A stretch of 64,000 bases of DNA from Piliocolobus tephrosceles (GCF_002776525.5 NC_045436.1:52339514-52403513), one strand, 5' to 3'; numbered from the stretch's first letter, positions 35,396-48,370 are shown. Numbers and translations: made by a program. Notes: generated by a model from the sequence alone, not told the origin.

Positions 35396-37315
35396 GCCAC
35401 TCTTATATTTGGCAGTGGTTAACATAAAGTTTAAAGTAGGAACCTCTGCTTTTCAAAGCCTGGCAGACAGTATGTGGGGAAGCTAACTTCACAACCAAAA
35501 GAGTATAAGCGGTATATCTCTTGTGCATTTTAATTTAGACTTGATCCTAAGAAACTCATTATAAGAAATGAGTTTTTCAACAGTTTTTCCTTAGTAACAT
35601 AAGGCAATGAGCAATTTAGATACACAAGAACATTTTACATTTTTAGATCCAAATTTAGTAATTTTAGAATTGTTTTGTTTACATTTTTATATGACTAACA
35701 CTAAACTAATTCAAATATAGTTTGATGTTGAAAGGAATGGAACTCAGTTTGAGAGTACTTATGTAGAATCCCTCTTGTAAACCAAAATAATTTCACTGAA
35801 ATCAACCGTAGTTTACTTAACAACACATTTAGAAAATACTGTGTATGTTTTCCCAGCAAACCAACCGTTCAGAACCCTCAAAATTGATGTTTCTGCTAAC
35901 CTTTTCATAAAAAGCTGTTTCAAAGAAGATGTGAGAAGATTAGCAAATGATTAGTTTAAACTTTCTATTTTAGTGTAATCAAATAGTTCACATTTCTAGA
36001 TTGCATTTTTTTAATCGACCAGTATTACTTTCTTACTCAGCCCAGCTGTTTTTGACAGACGAAATAGTGCAATTTGGGAAGTGGCAAGAGAAGCTTATAA
36101 ACTAACTACAGAGATGGAAAATTACCTCCACTGCTAAATACCAAGGGAATCTACAAGATAAGAGTAGAATGGAATGTCACAATTCACAGCAATGGCGTAA
36201 AACAACTGGACTTGGGGGAGTACTTGAGTATTTGCTTTTGCTGCATTTTATAGTACACTCCAACTAGTTTTTTTTTTTTTTTTTTTTTTTGTATTAAGAA
36301 ACTTAAAGTTTCCATTGTATTAAAGGAATAAAATGTATTTCTGGCATTATCAACATAGCTATTTCTCACTCAGAACATTTGATGTGTTCTAGTCTGTCAT
36401 TAATTACAAAAAAGATTAGACATAAACATAAGTGGTGCAAAACTATTATCAGTTTTCATTTTAATCGTGTTTTTAAAAGTTAACTTAATTTTCTTACTGA
36501 ATTTTTACTACTGTGATGTGAAAATTGTGTATAAATTAATGCTTTCTCAAAAGACTGAATTAACCACAGTCTTAATGTTACTACCATATATCCTATGTTC
36601 ATGTAAGATAATATTGTGATTCTACAAAAGGATAAGAAATAATAGATATGGGTCAGTAATATTATAGGTATGATAGCATATAACAAAGTGGAATTATTCT
36701 CAATTTCAGATACAATAGAAGGATAGAAAGTTTAAATCATTAAGATCGCAAATTGTTCATTGGCCTATGAAACTACCCAAATTCATCAGTAACATTTTGC
36801 AGTGTTCTTGATGGTCATGAAGTGGGAGAAGGAAGCCATGCACAGCTATAAGACTTAGATTTATTTAGCTAAACAGATAAAGGATTTATTGGCAGAAAGA
36901 GGATGTGCAGAAAAAGGGCAGAAAAACAGAAGATGGTTAGGGTTCTTTTCCTTTGCCCCCAGATTTCTTGTGAGAATGCTCAACTAATGGTGAGATTTTA
37001 GGCAGAGTTAAGATTATTTTTTGTGATGCCATTGTCCTTTATATTTAATCTACACTATTTTTCTGCAGGAATGTATACTAGTACAAAGTGTGTTTCCATG
37101 GAAGATAAAGCTTACAAACTTTATGTTCTCCTGGTTCTTGAACCAAACTCAATGTTAGCAAGTATACTTCCTCAATATAGTTGAAAAGCAAAGACGTTTT
37201 CCAGAGAAATGTTATTGTCTCCGGCTTTCAAAGATCCCACAAAACACATCCTTCTATCTAACTCTTCAACTCAAGCTTTAACTCTTTATTTGTCTCCATT
37301 GAATAAGATAAGACC
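35396..37315. other. Unassigned AT-rich sequence
   Basis: No gene or named repeat. An isolated T run lies at about 36269-36290. Confidence 0.5.
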
Positions 37316-37457
37316 GTAGTTGTCAAAGGTGCATCATGATCATCTAGAAGCCCTGGTTAAAAAGCACATTGCTGACCCATCTTTTCCAGTTTCTCCATCA
37401 TGTTTCCTGGTGATGCTCATGCCACTAGTCCAGGGACCGTATTTTGAGAACACTGGA
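37316..37457. mobile_element. MER5A-type hAT-Charlie DNA transposon relic
   Basis: 'ggtgcatcatgatcatc', 'aaaaagcacattgctgaccc', 'cctggtgatgctcatgccac' and terminal 'ttttgagaacactgg' match the order of MER5A, a non-autonomous hAT-Charlie element of about 189 bp. A central deletion accounts for the shorter length. Confidence 0.8.
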
Positions 37458-38079
37458 TTGAAGAAACATAAATCACTTTTATACCATGTATATTTAAACT
37501 TTGCCAATACAATTTCAGAAGAATCTGTTCAGACCTCAAAAAAGGAAACTAATATACAAATGCTTTAATTAGGTTTATTTGAAAATGTAATTCACATTGT
37601 TAGAGTACTTAAGCTAATCACTTCTATACACATGCACATGATCTTTGCTATAATTTGTATACAATGCCCTTTTACATAATAGTCATACAGCATAGTGATT
37701 TTTTTCTCTTAAACACTGCACATTGAAAGAAGTTGTCAAGTATTTTGTTTGTCTCTAAAAGTTTTACACATTTATTCCTTTTTATTTATACATGAGTGAA
37801 TCCATCTTTCAGTCCTGGCAGTCATGGTGACTACCACTATCAAATAATATTATTCATAACTTGTCTAATAGCCTACAAAATTAAGGTTAGAAAATAATAT
37901 TAAGTCAAATATCTCAGGCAATTTAAGACATGAAGTGAGTAGAATTATACTTTTATTAAAGTCCTTTTCTCTATTCAAATAATAAGTAGAAATCTAAAGA
38001 ATAACTACGAAAAATGGTGATGTTAGATACATCTTGACTACTATATACCCCAAAGTCCTTATCGCCACAATTTTTCAGA
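37458..38079. other. Unassigned sequence
   Basis: Nothing recognised. Confidence 0.5.
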
Positions 38080-38135
38080 AGACATATATATATATATATA
38101 AATTTCTATATTTATATATAAATGGATATATAAAA
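38080..38135. repeat. (TA)n-rich microsatellite
   Basis: About ten TA units followed by interrupted TA/TTTA sequence, abutting the L1M 3' end. Confidence 0.9.
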
Positions 38136-38139
38136 TTAT

Positions 38140-40292
38140 TTTTATTGTGGAAAAATACATGTAAAATTTACCATCTTAACCTTTTTAAGTGTACTGTTCG
38201 GTGACATTAAATACATTCATATTGTTGTGCAATCATCACTACCATCCAACAGCAGAATGCTTTTTCATTTTGCGTAACTGGAACTCTGTATCCATTGAAT
38301 AATAATTGCTCATTCTCCTGTTTCTGCAGTCCCTGGCAAGCACCATTCTACCTTATATCTCTATGATTTGTCTACTGTATGTCCCTCTTATAAGTACAAT
38401 TATACAGTATTTATCTTTTTGTGACTGGCTTATTTCACTTAGCATAATGTTCTCAAGGTTCATCCATGCTGTATGATATGTAAAATTACCTTTTTAAATA
38501 TTGAACAACTTTTTTTGTGCATGTATACCACTTTTGCTTACTCATTCATCTGTGGCTTCCACGTTTTAGCTATTGTGGGTAATGCTGCTACGAACATAGG
38601 TATACAAATATCTCTTTAATGAAAATTAAAACTTTTGTGCCTCAATGAACACTGACAACAGAGTAAAATCCAACCTACAGAAGTAAGTATACCATTAGGT
38701 ATATATCCAGAAGTAGAATTGCTGGATCACATTGTAATCATATTTTTAACTTTTTGAGGAAACTTCATACTGTTTTCCATAGTGCTGGTCAGTTTTAAAT
38801 TCTCACTAACAGTGCTCAAGTGTTCTAATTTCTCCACATCCTTGCCAAAATGCTCCTGTTGTTTAAATAGCAGTATTTTAATGGGTATGAGGTGGTATCT
38901 CATTGTGGTTTTGATTTGCATGTCCCTAGTAATTAATAATGTTTAGCATCTTTTTGCCTGTGCTTGTTGGTCATTCATATATCTTCTTTGAGAACTGTCC
39001 ATTTCAGTAATTTTCCCTCATTTGAATTAGACTCATTTTTGTTGTTGATTTTTAGGATTTATCTGCCTATTCCAGATATTAATACTTTATCAGATATATG
39101 ATTTTGAGTATGTTTTCCCATTCTGTAGGTTGGATTTTACTCTGTTGTTAGTGTTTATTGAGGCACAAAAGTTTTAATTTTCATAAAGCCCAATTTGTCT
39201 ATTTTGTTCTCTGTTGCTTTTGCCTGTGGTGTCATATCAAGATATTGTCAAATCTAGCATGTCAAGCTTTTCCCTTGTGTTTTCTTTTAAGAGTTTTAGA
39301 GGTTTAGGACTAATGTTTAAATCAGTGATCCATTTTGAGTTAATTTTGTACATGGCATTGGGAAAGGATCCAGCTTCACTCCTTTGCATGTGGGTATCTA
39401 GTTTCATAGCACCATTTGTTGAAAATACTGTCCTTTCTTTATTCAATAGTTTGGGCATCCTTTTCAACATTATTTGATCAAATATGTGAGAGTTCATTTC
39501 AGGAATCTCTTCAATTCCATTGATCTATCTGTCTGTCGTTATGCTGGTACCACACTCTTTTGGTTATTGTGGCTTTGTGGTGAAGTTTGAAATATGGAAG
39601 TGTGATTCCTTCAACTTTGTTTTTACTTTTTAAGGTTGTTTGGCCGGTGGGGGTCCCTTGAGAGTTTATATGAACTTTACGAAAAGATTTTGTATTCCTA
39701 CAAAAATGTCACTAGGTTTTTGATATTAGGTATATTGAATCTATAGATTGGTTTTGGTAGTATTGACAACTTAATAATATTAAGCCTTCCAATACATAAA
39801 TATGGAATGTCTTCCCATCTATGTATTTATATCTTTAATTTCTTTCAGCAACGTTTTATAGTTTTAATTGTATGTCTTTTATTTCCTTGATTAAGTTAAT
39901 TCCTTATTATTTCATTATTTTTGATGCTATTGTAAGTGGAATTGTTTTCTTTATTTCACATTTTGACTGTTCATTTTTATTATATAGAAATGCAAATAAT
40001 TTTTGTATACTCATCTGTGTCCTGCTGCTTTATTTAATTCATTTACTAGCTCTAACGAGTTGTTTTGTAGAGTCTTTAGGGTTTTCTACATATAAGAACA
40101 TGTCATCTGCAAACAGATGTTTTACTTCTTTTCCCATTTAGATGCATTTTATTTAGCTGCTCTGGCTAGAATTTCCATTATGATGTTGAATAGGAGTGGC
40201 TAAATGGGTATACTTGCCCTCTTCTTGATTTTAGAGAACAAGCTTTCTGTTTTTCATCATTGAATATCACGTTCAGTGCAGGTTGTTTGTGT
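38140..40292 (-). mobile_element. L1M LINE, 3' portion
   Basis: Antisense L1M: 3' UTR ('cagtccctggcaagcacc'), ORF2 C-terminal zone ('gtagaattgctggatcac', 'gaggtggtatctcattgtgg'), then the central ORF2 region toward 40290. It continues at 40533 and 42243. Contains the inverted copy at 38619-38682. Coding capacity is destroyed. Confidence 0.88.
38619..38682 (-). repeat. 64-bp inverted copy of 39121-39184
   Basis: The reverse complement of this segment equals 39121-39184 with two differences in 64. It sits where the L1M should read an unrelated stretch between 'tatctcttt' and 'taggtatatatcc', so this is the inserted copy and 39121-39184 is the source. Confidence 0.93.
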
Positions 40293-40532
40293 GTTTTGAG
40301 ACAGAGTCTCGCTCTGTCACCCAGGCTGGAGTGCAGTGACGCTATCTCGGCTCATTGCAACCTCTGCCTCCCAAATTGAAGAAATTCTCCTGCCTCAGCC
40401 TCCCAAGTAGCTGGCATAACAGGCATGAGCCACCACGCCCAGCTAATTGTTGTGTTTTTAGTAGAGATGGGGTTTCACCCATGTTGGTCAGACTGCTTTA
40501 GAATTCCTGACCTCAGGTGATCCAACCACCTC
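40293..40532 (-). mobile_element. Alu SINE, 5'-truncated
   Basis: Antisense Alu from 'ttttgagacagagtctcg' to 'gatccaaccacctc'. The final roughly 45 bp (the Alu 5' end) is missing. Confidence 0.92.
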
Positions 40533-41527
40533 AAAATATAACTTTTCAAATGTTGATGTAGTAATGTAGTCTCTATATCTAGTTTGCTAAGTGTTTTTGT
40601 TATGAAAAGATGTTGAATTTTGACAAATGTATTTTCTCATTTGCAATTATTCTATTTTTTCCTTTATTCTATTAATGTGGTATATTGTATTAATCCATTT
40701 TTATATCTGAAACCATTCTTAAATTCCAGAAATAAACCCCACTTTGTGGTGTATAATTATTTTAATATATTGCTAAATTTGGTTTACTATCTTTTTTTGA
40801 GGAGTTTAGTATTAGTGTCCAGAAAAGATATTGATTTAGATTTTTTTTTTTTCTTTTCTTGTACTGTCTTTGTCCATCTTTGGTATTAGAGTAATGTTGG
40901 CCTCAAAGAATAATTTAGAAAATATTCACTCCTTTAATTTTTTTAAAAGTTCCAGAATGATTAGTGCTAGGTGTTTTTTTATTTTTATTTTTATTTATTT
41001 ATTTATTTTTATGTTTGACAGAATATATCGGTGAAAGCATCAGATGGTGGTTTTTTTTTTTTTTTTTTTTTACTTTTTCTTTTTCAGATTTTTTATTTAT
41101 AGGTCTATTTAGAGTTTTGATTTTTTTATTATTTAGTCTTGGTAGATTTTTATTTCTTGGAGTTTATTCAGTCAATCTAGTTAACAAACTTGTTGTCACA
41201 TAATTTTTGTAATACCCTCTTGTAATCATAATACTGAAAATATTGTGCTCACTTTCATTTGTGATTTTAGTAATTTGAATCTTTATTTTATTTCTTAGTC
41301 TATCTAAAGCTTTATAATTTTATACTTATTTTCAAAGAACTAACTTTTGGTTTAATTGATTTTCTCTATTTTTTTCTGATTTTTCTTTTTAAATTTCATT
41401 ATAATACTCTAATCTTTATTGCTTCATTCCTTCTGTAATTTTGCATTTAGTTTGTTCTTTTTTTTTAGTTCTTGAAGTTGTAAAGGTATGTTGTTCACCT
41501 GAGATCTTTCTGCTTTTCAAATGTTTT
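40533..41527 (-). mobile_element. L1M LINE, ORF2 middle portion
   Basis: Continues the L1M: 'ttttgttatgaaaagatgtt', 'tttggtattagagtaatgtt', 'ttttcaaagaactaactttt' in antisense RT order. Includes a T run at 41050-41070. Confidence 0.82.
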
Positions 41528-42242
41528 AATGTTTTTAACTGTTATTTTAGGTTCAGGAGTACATGTGCAGGTTTGTTCTATAGGTAAACTTGTGTCATGG
41601 GAGTTTGTTGCACAGATTATTTCATCATCTGAGTATTAAGCCTAGCACCCATTAGTTATTTTTTCTGATTCTCTCCTTCCTCTCACTCTCCACCCATCAA
41701 CAGGCCCAGGTAAGTGTTGTTTCTCTCTATGTGTCCATGTGTTCTCATCATTTAGCTCCCACTTATATGTGAGAACATGTGGTATTGGCTTTTCTATACC
41801 TGTATGAATTTGCTAAGGATAATGGCCCCCAGCTCCATCCATGCTTCTGCAGAGAAGATGATCTTGTCCTTTTTTATGGTTTCATGGTATTCCTTGATGT
41901 ATATGTACATTTTTTTTTTATCCATTCCTCCATTGATGGACAACTAGATTTATTCTATGTCTTTGCTCTTGTTAATAATGCTGTTCACATGCATGTGTCT
42001 TTATGATAGAATGATTTATATTTCTTTGGGTATATACCCAGTAATGGGATTGCTGGGATGAATGACAGTTCTGTTTTTAGGTCTTTGAGGAATTGCCACA
42101 CTGTTTTCCACAATGGCTGAACTAATTTACACTCCCACCAACAGTCGAAGTTTTTCATATGCTTTTTGGTCACATGTATTTTTTTTTTTTTTAAGTGTCT
42201 GTTCATACGTTTTGCTCACTTTTTAATGGGGTTGTTTGTTTA
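41528..42242 (-). mobile_element. Younger L1 (L1PB/L1PA-age) fragment nested in L1M
   Basis: Antisense 3' end: 'ggttcaggagtacatgtgca', 'ccatccatgcttctgcagag', 'gggtatatacccagtaatgg', 'tttttaatggggttgtttg'. An internal deletion joins 'ccaccaacagtc' to a T run (42180-42192) and 'aagtgtctgttcata'. The host L1M reads on at 'atagatgtaaatttccc'. Confidence 0.85.
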
Positions 42243-44940
42243 TAGATGTAAATTTCCCAGCTAGAAATGGGTTTTGACAATCACCATAAGTTTTCTTATG
42301 TTGAGTTTTCATTTTCATTTGTCTAAAGGTATTTTCTAAATCCCCTTGTGATTTTTTTCTTTTATCTACTGGTTGTTTTAAGAACATGCTGCTTAACTTA
42401 AACAAATTTGTGCATTTCCCGGTTTTCCTGCTGTTACTGGTTTCTAACTTCATCTAGTTACATAGTCAGAGTAGATACTTTGTACCATATCTATTTTTGA
42501 AAGCTATTGAGACTTAATTTGTGGCTCATATCATAATATGGTCTATCCTGGAACATGTCCCATATTCACTTGAGAAGAATGTGTATTCTGTTATTGTTAG
42601 GCAAAGTGCTCTGTATATGTCTGCTGGATCTAGTGGGTTTATTGCATTATTAAAGCATTTTTTTCTTTACTTACCTCCTGTCTGGTCTATCATTATTGAA
42701 AGTGGAATTTTGAAGTCTCCAAGCATTGTTGTAGAACTTCCTATTTCTTCCTTCAATTCTGTCCATTTTTGTTTTATATACTTTGGTCTGTTATTAGGTG
42801 TGTACATGTTTATAATACTTGGATCATCTTATTGTATTGAAACTCTTTTAATATATAGTATTCTCTAGCTCTTGTAAGCTGTTTCAATTTAAAGTTTATT
42901 TTGTCTGATAGTAATATAGCCACCTATATTCTCTTTTGGTTACTATTGATATGAAATATTCTTTTCCACCCGTTCACTTTCAACCTGCACATGACTTTAG
43001 ATCTAAAATATCTTGTAGGTGGCAAATAGATGGATCATTGTTGTTTTTAAATTCATTCTGAAGTTTTTGTCTTTTCATTGTAGAGTTTAACCTATTTATG
43101 CTTAAAGTAGTGGATGATAAGAAGAGACTCTGTCACTCTATTTTTGGTTTTCATAGGTTTTATAACATTTTTTTTCATTTCCTGCATTAATATCTTCTTT
43201 TGTGTTGCTGGTTTGTAGTAAAAGATTTAAATTATTTTCTTATTTTCTTTTGTGTATACCCTTTAGCTATTTCTTGGTGGTTACCATGGGAGTACTTTTA
43301 ACACCATAAATTTATAACACTCTAATTTAAATTTATGCCAGTTTAACTTCAGTAATATATAAAAGCTGTGCTTCTTTATATCTTTATCCCTAGCTCTTTC
43401 AGTTGTTGTTTTTAAATATTACTTCTTAACACACTGTGTGTCCATAAACCTAAACTAATATGTTTAGATGTTAACTTCTAAAATTGTGTAGAAAACAAAA
43501 GTGAAGTTACAGAACATTATTATATTAATACTAGTTTTCATAATTGCCTATGGATTTACTTGTATTGAAATCTTTATTTAGTTATTCTGGCTTCAAGTTA
43601 CTATCTAGTGACCTTTCATTTCATCTGCAAGACTCCCTTTAGAACAAGTTTATTGGGAATGAACTCCCTCAGGTTTTGTTTATCTGACAATGTCTTACTT
43701 TCTTCCTCATTTTTGATTGACAGCTTGCTAGATATAGGATGCTCCAAATTGCCTTAATTTTCTCTAAGAAACTTTTCATTTCTGTAATTGTGCTTTTCAG
43801 CTCCAGATTTTCTCTTTGGTTGATTGTTAGGTGTTTTATCTCTTTATTTATATTATTATTTTGTTCAGGCTGATTTTCTAGCTTTCTCTATATCTTCCTT
43901 GAATTATTTAAGTATATTCAAGAGGGTTGCTCATAAACATTTGTTTAGTAGATTCTCCATCAGGTATTCTACAGGAGCAGTTCCTGTTGGTATATTATAT
44001 TTTCCCTTGGAGGACCATACATTTCTGTTTCTTTGTATGATCTGTGATTTGTTTTGTTGTTATTGAAAACAATACTTTATTTTAATAACATGGTGATTCT
44101 GGAAATCAGAGACTTTCCTTTCTCTAGGGTTTGCTCCTTTCATTTGTACCACTATAGGCTGCCTCTTGTGTTGAGGATCAGCTTGAATTATAACCTTAAA
44201 CTGTTTCTAGGTCTTTTCTGAGGTGGCTTCTTTCCTTGGGCATGTACAGTGACTTTCTGTTTTCCTCCATGTATGTGTTTGTTTTTGAAAATGTTGTTCC
44301 TTAGTGTTTGGTGACTAAATGAGAAATAAAAATTTGAAAGCTTAAAAGAGGCCCTGGCCTATGAAATCTCCCGAAAATCACTTCAAGGGAGGGGTAGGGT
44401 CTCACAACAATGACGGGAGGTGCAAAAACAATAGCCGCGCTTGCTTTTGTGTTTGCATCTTAAAGATCGGAAGCATCAATCAAAGATCAGAACACAGATC
44501 CCTTGTATTTGTAAGACAGACTCCTTTTTCCAACCTGGACTCTCACAAACTTTGTGTAGGCCACTCCTGCAATGTGCACTGACCTGTTTCCAACCTGGAC
44601 TCTCACAAACTTTGTGTAGGCCACTCCTGCAACATGCACTGACCTGTTTCCAACCTGGACTCTCACAAACTTTGTGTAAACTACTTCTGCAACGTGCACT
44701 GCTGCTTGCCATTGGGGTGGGAGAGGATTGATAGTTGATACTGTGGCAAGAGTTGAAATTGACTGGAATTAATGGCAATTTACCTTTCAGATATCCATTT
44801 AGATGTTGCAAGCCTTCAGTGGACTCTAGAGTTTCAAAATAGTTATGTCAGATGGTTCTCCCAGTGCAATTGTAATCTATGTATGAAGAAAGATTCCTGG
44901 TGCTTCCTACTCAGCCATTTTACCAGAATCATTCTCTGTA
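42243..44940 (-). mobile_element. L1M LINE, endonuclease to 5' end
   Basis: Antisense order: 'aaatttcccagctagaaatg', endonuclease region ('ttattaggtgtgtacatg' near 42792), then the L1M 5' region ('tggtggttaccatgggag' near 43275, 'cttttcagctccagattttc' near 43794, 'gtttctttgtatgatctg' near 44028). It ends near 44940. With the earlier pieces this makes a nearly complete but dead element. About 700 bp of 5' sequence appears deleted near 43735. Confidence 0.82.
44527..44706. repeat. Three-copy 60-bp tandem repeat
   Basis: Exact 60-bp period: 'ccaacctggactctcacaaa' begins at 44530, 44590 and 44650. Copies 1 and 2 differ by a few bases and copy 3 is more diverged at its end. Because 60 is a multiple of three, repeated frames stay open on both strands, giving protein-like repeats that are not evidence for a gene. 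It lies within the 5' end of the L1M. Confidence 0.95.
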
Positions 44941-45040
44941 TATAATTTTTCAATAAAAAACAGAGTTTGTAATTTATATGATTTATAATTATATATAAAT
45001 GAACAAATTAAGAGAGATATTTACACTTTCATTAGGCATA

Positions 45041-45415
45041 GTATATTAGCCTGTTTTTCTACTGCTATAAAGAACTGCCTGAGACTGGGTAATTTATAAA
45101 AGAAAGAGGGTTAATTGACACTATTTAGCATGGCTGGGGAGATATCAAGAACCTTACAGTCATGGCAGAAGGTAAAGAGGAAGCTAGTCACTTTTTTCAC
45201 AAGGTAGCAGGAAGAAGTGCTGAGTGAAGGGGGAAGAGCCCCTTGTGAAACCATCAGATCTCATGGGAAATCACTCACTATCATGAGAACAGCATGGGGG
45301 AAACTGCCCCCCTGATTCAATTAACTCCACTTGGTCTCTCCTTTGACATATGGGGATTATGGGGATTAAAATTCAAGATGAGATTTGGGTGGGGACACAA
45401 AACTTAACCATACCA
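45041..45415 (-). mobile_element. THE1/MST-type MaLR LTR (solo)
   Basis: Antisense LTR with 'actgggtaatttataaaag', 'agcatggctgggga', 'atcatgagaacagcatgg', 'ttcaagatgagatttggg' and 'aaccatacca' at the LTR start. Same family type and orientation as 5580-5941. Confidence 0.88.
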
Positions 45416-46243
45416 CTCAGTATACTAATCACTTGGCCAGAAGAAGTTTTATCAGCTATTGAATTCCAGGAAGACATAATTAATTGAGAAAGAGAGTATT
45501 GAATATATGATGTGAAAAAAATGATTCAGTTTGGGGGAAATAAGTATGAAAACAACAGAAAAATATAATTTTATGGGCCTTACAATTTTCAATAAAATTG
45601 ACTCTTCTGAACTTCATTTGATTGGGGAATAATACACGCTTTTTTCAAAGACAACTTTGTGAAATAATGTATGTAGAAAATTCCAAATCATAAACTTTAT
45701 CAATGTATGTATGTTAAATTTGTTTGTTTTATTTATTTTTTTGGGGGGAGGGTTATTCGTTTGATTGTTTTGGACAAAGCTACCATTCTCTTAATGGGTT
45801 TGTTAGTTTACTTGGTGAATCACAATACTCATATCACATTGAGCCACAATAAAATCAGAGGACACTGGCAGAATCAGTAAGGAAATTTTAACTTCTTATT
45901 TCTTCACTTTGCTTTTAGGACATATGCACTCACCCTACCTTTATTGACACATCTAAGGTACTTCTCTTTTGAATTACCCTCATTCCAGGTTCTAAATATT
46001 GCAATTTCCCAGGGCTCAGTTGCTGACTTTTTTTTTTTTTCAATTATTATTTCATAGACAACCTCATCTAGACCCATGTTACTGATTAGTCATTGTATTT
46101 TTATTACCGATGGCTTTAAAATTTATATCTTCAGTGTAACCACATACTTTAGCATTTACACAGGCACAAAAAGAAGATTCTAGGAGAAACAATACTGTCT
46201 TAGGTGATCCCATCAAGTCTCTTGATTCACAATAATATCTAAA
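45416..46243. other. Unassigned AT-rich sequence
   Basis: No gene or named repeat. Confidence 0.5.
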
Positions 46244-46450
46244 CCAGAAATAAGCAAACTTTATTGTTAAATGGTAAAGAATTAGGCTGTGTGGGTCACA
46301 CAGTCTCAATCACAACTGTGCAACTTTGTCAATGTAGTGTGAAAGCAGCCATAGGCAATATGGAAAGTAATAGGCATAATTGTGTTTCAATAAAACTTTA
46401 TTTATTAAAAAAAGATAGTGGAATAGATTTGACCCATGTTTCATATTTTA
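46244..46450. mobile_element. hAT-Charlie DNA transposon relic
   Basis: 'taagcaaact', 'ttaggctgtgtgggtcacac', 'gtgaaagcagccatagg' and 'tttcaataaaactttattta' match a non-autonomous hAT-Charlie element whose ends read CAGGGGTCGGCAAACT. The right terminus is decayed. I do not assign the exact MER name. Confidence 0.75.
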
Positions 46451-46549
46451 TCCTAATCTATACCATCTAAATTCTAATAATTCTCAATTATATATCTTTA
46501 TCTATTCTATTACCTCATAACACTGGATACATATATTTGTCTACTAAAT

Positions 46550-47203
46550 ATCTCTGCATAAATATCCAGTACTTAGCTCAAACTTAAACTCTTCCAAAGT
46601 AGTATAACTGATATCTCCCTCACAAATTGGTCATTCTCTCAGTGTTCATATCTTAGTAATTAGCAACCCCAGATACCTACTTGTTCAAGCCAAAAACCTT
46701 GGAGTACCTGTTTGATCTCCCTCTTTCTATCTCTACCCACAATCCCATCCATCCATAAGGTTTGCCATCTGTAATCTCAAAATATGTAATGAATCTGACA
46801 AGTTTTCACAGTCTTAACCCTCCCACTTCCCTACCACCGCCAAGTACAAAGGACCATCATTTTACTCACACATTAATGCAACAGCCTGTAACTGGTCTCC
46901 TTACTTCTAATATGTCTTCCATTTATAGAATTTTCTACAGTGCAGCTGAGACTTGTGCTTTAAAGAATAAATAAAGATTATATCTCTTTCTTGATCAAAA
47001 CTCTCAAATGGCTTCACTTCACTATCATAACAACTTCCAAATACCTTATCATGGACCTATAAAAGTCTGTTGGTGTCATCACTTTCTAGCTTTCTCCTTC
47101 CTACTCCTAACTTTGCTGTAGTTACAGTTTTCATTTTACGTCCTTGAAGGTGCCAAATTAATTTTTGTCCCAGGTATTTGTACTTACTGTTTCTCTTTTA
47201 ATA
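46550..47203 (+). mobile_element. LINE2 (L2), ORF2 C-terminal region
   Basis: 'tcaagccaaaaaccttggag', 'cagcctgtaactggtctcc', 'aaactctcaaatggcttcac' and 'tttgtacttactgttt' follow L2 in the sense direction. It is interrupted at about 47203 and resumes near 47776. Confidence 0.82.
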
Positions 47204-47775
47204 GTAAACTTTATCGAGACTTTCATCTGGCTTGTATAAACTTTAGGAAGTTCCTGAGATTACTTCAGGTTTTCATAATTCACTACAAAGATTCAGAGCT
47301 GAGAAAAGCCATTATGCTCATGGATGCATTGTGTTTCACTGAAAGGATATTGATTAAAACCAGCAACAGAAAAACAGGGGAGAGTTCAGGAAAACCAAAG
47401 GTAGAATTTTCATTTGTACTCACAGTGCTGTCATGTGTACAGTGATCACTTCTCCCTAAAACAGTGCTTGACAGTATGCATAGTGTTGTCAACATAAGAA
47501 TGCTATCTTAAGCATTAATATCCAAAGACTTTATTGGATATGCGTCAGATACACAAAGCTGAACACTCACACGACTGACCTTAGACTCCAGCCCCTTTAG
47601 AAGTTGAGCTGTTACTCTGTGGCCCAAGACCCATATCATAAGTCACACTGTTAATATAGAATATTTAGCATGGTCCCAGGCCCCCAGGAAAACAAAGCTA
47701 TTCATAAGATGGAACATTTCAAGGACTTAGAGGTTACCTCCTAGGGGTTCGGGCAAAGAGCCAGACTTTTTTTTA
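47204..47775. mobile_element. Unidentified insertion splitting the L2 (LTR-like)
   Basis: About 570 bp foreign to the L2, since L2 order stops before it and resumes after it. It has a less AT-rich, LTR-like character ('gtgctgtcatgtgtacagtg', 'agaggttacctcctagggg'). I could not fix the ends or a target duplication. Confidence 0.4.
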
Positions 47776-48085
47776 GGCACCATTAGTCTTTTACTGCACA
47801 GCTTGCTTTCTCATTTCATCCAAGTCTCTCTGATGAACACTTACTGGAACACCTTCCCTAACTTCATAATGTAAAATGTTCACTAGCTCCATCACTCCCC
47901 ACCATTCAGCTTTATTCTTTTCCTCATTTCCTTTACTAAAAAAAATGACAGTCTTATTTATTCATTTATTTGTGCTTGTCTACTAAAGTAGAACATGAAC
48001 TTCATGAGGGCAGAATTTTTCTCTCATTTACTATTTACATCTCCATGGACTAGGCCCAGGAAAGGTATTTTCAATGAGTGAATCT
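47776..48085 (+). mobile_element. LINE2 (L2), 3' end
   Basis: 'catttcatccaagtctctct', 'gaacatgaacttcatgaggg' and 'gactaggcccagg' are the L2 3' end in order. Confidence 0.8.
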
Positions 48086-48370
48086 AAAACCAAAAGACTT
48101 AAATCAATGTGTATATACTCTGCATATATATTTATGTATCTATGTATGTATATCTGTAGGAATCTCTTGAACAAGATCTAATATATAATTAGTATTTTGG
48201 GAAACGAGAGAAAGAAAACCAAATCTCATAAATTATTTTTAATACCCTAGTATTTTCCAAATCACATGGAATCTAAAATATAATAAGTTTGTTTTATTCT
48301 GTATGAAGGATTATCAGATTTTGATAAATGTCATAGTCTCAGAAATTTATGTAAGGATTTATGATTTTAT

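Noticed and set aside
44527..44706. Possible CRISPR-like repeat array
   Set aside because: The repeats are head-to-tail with no unique spacers, in a primate L1.
44441..44811. Repeat-containing proteins of 96 and 111 codons on opposite strands
   Set aside because: A 60-bp tandem repeat keeps all its stop-free frames open by arithmetic. It lies in an L1M 5' end and both strands look equally coding.
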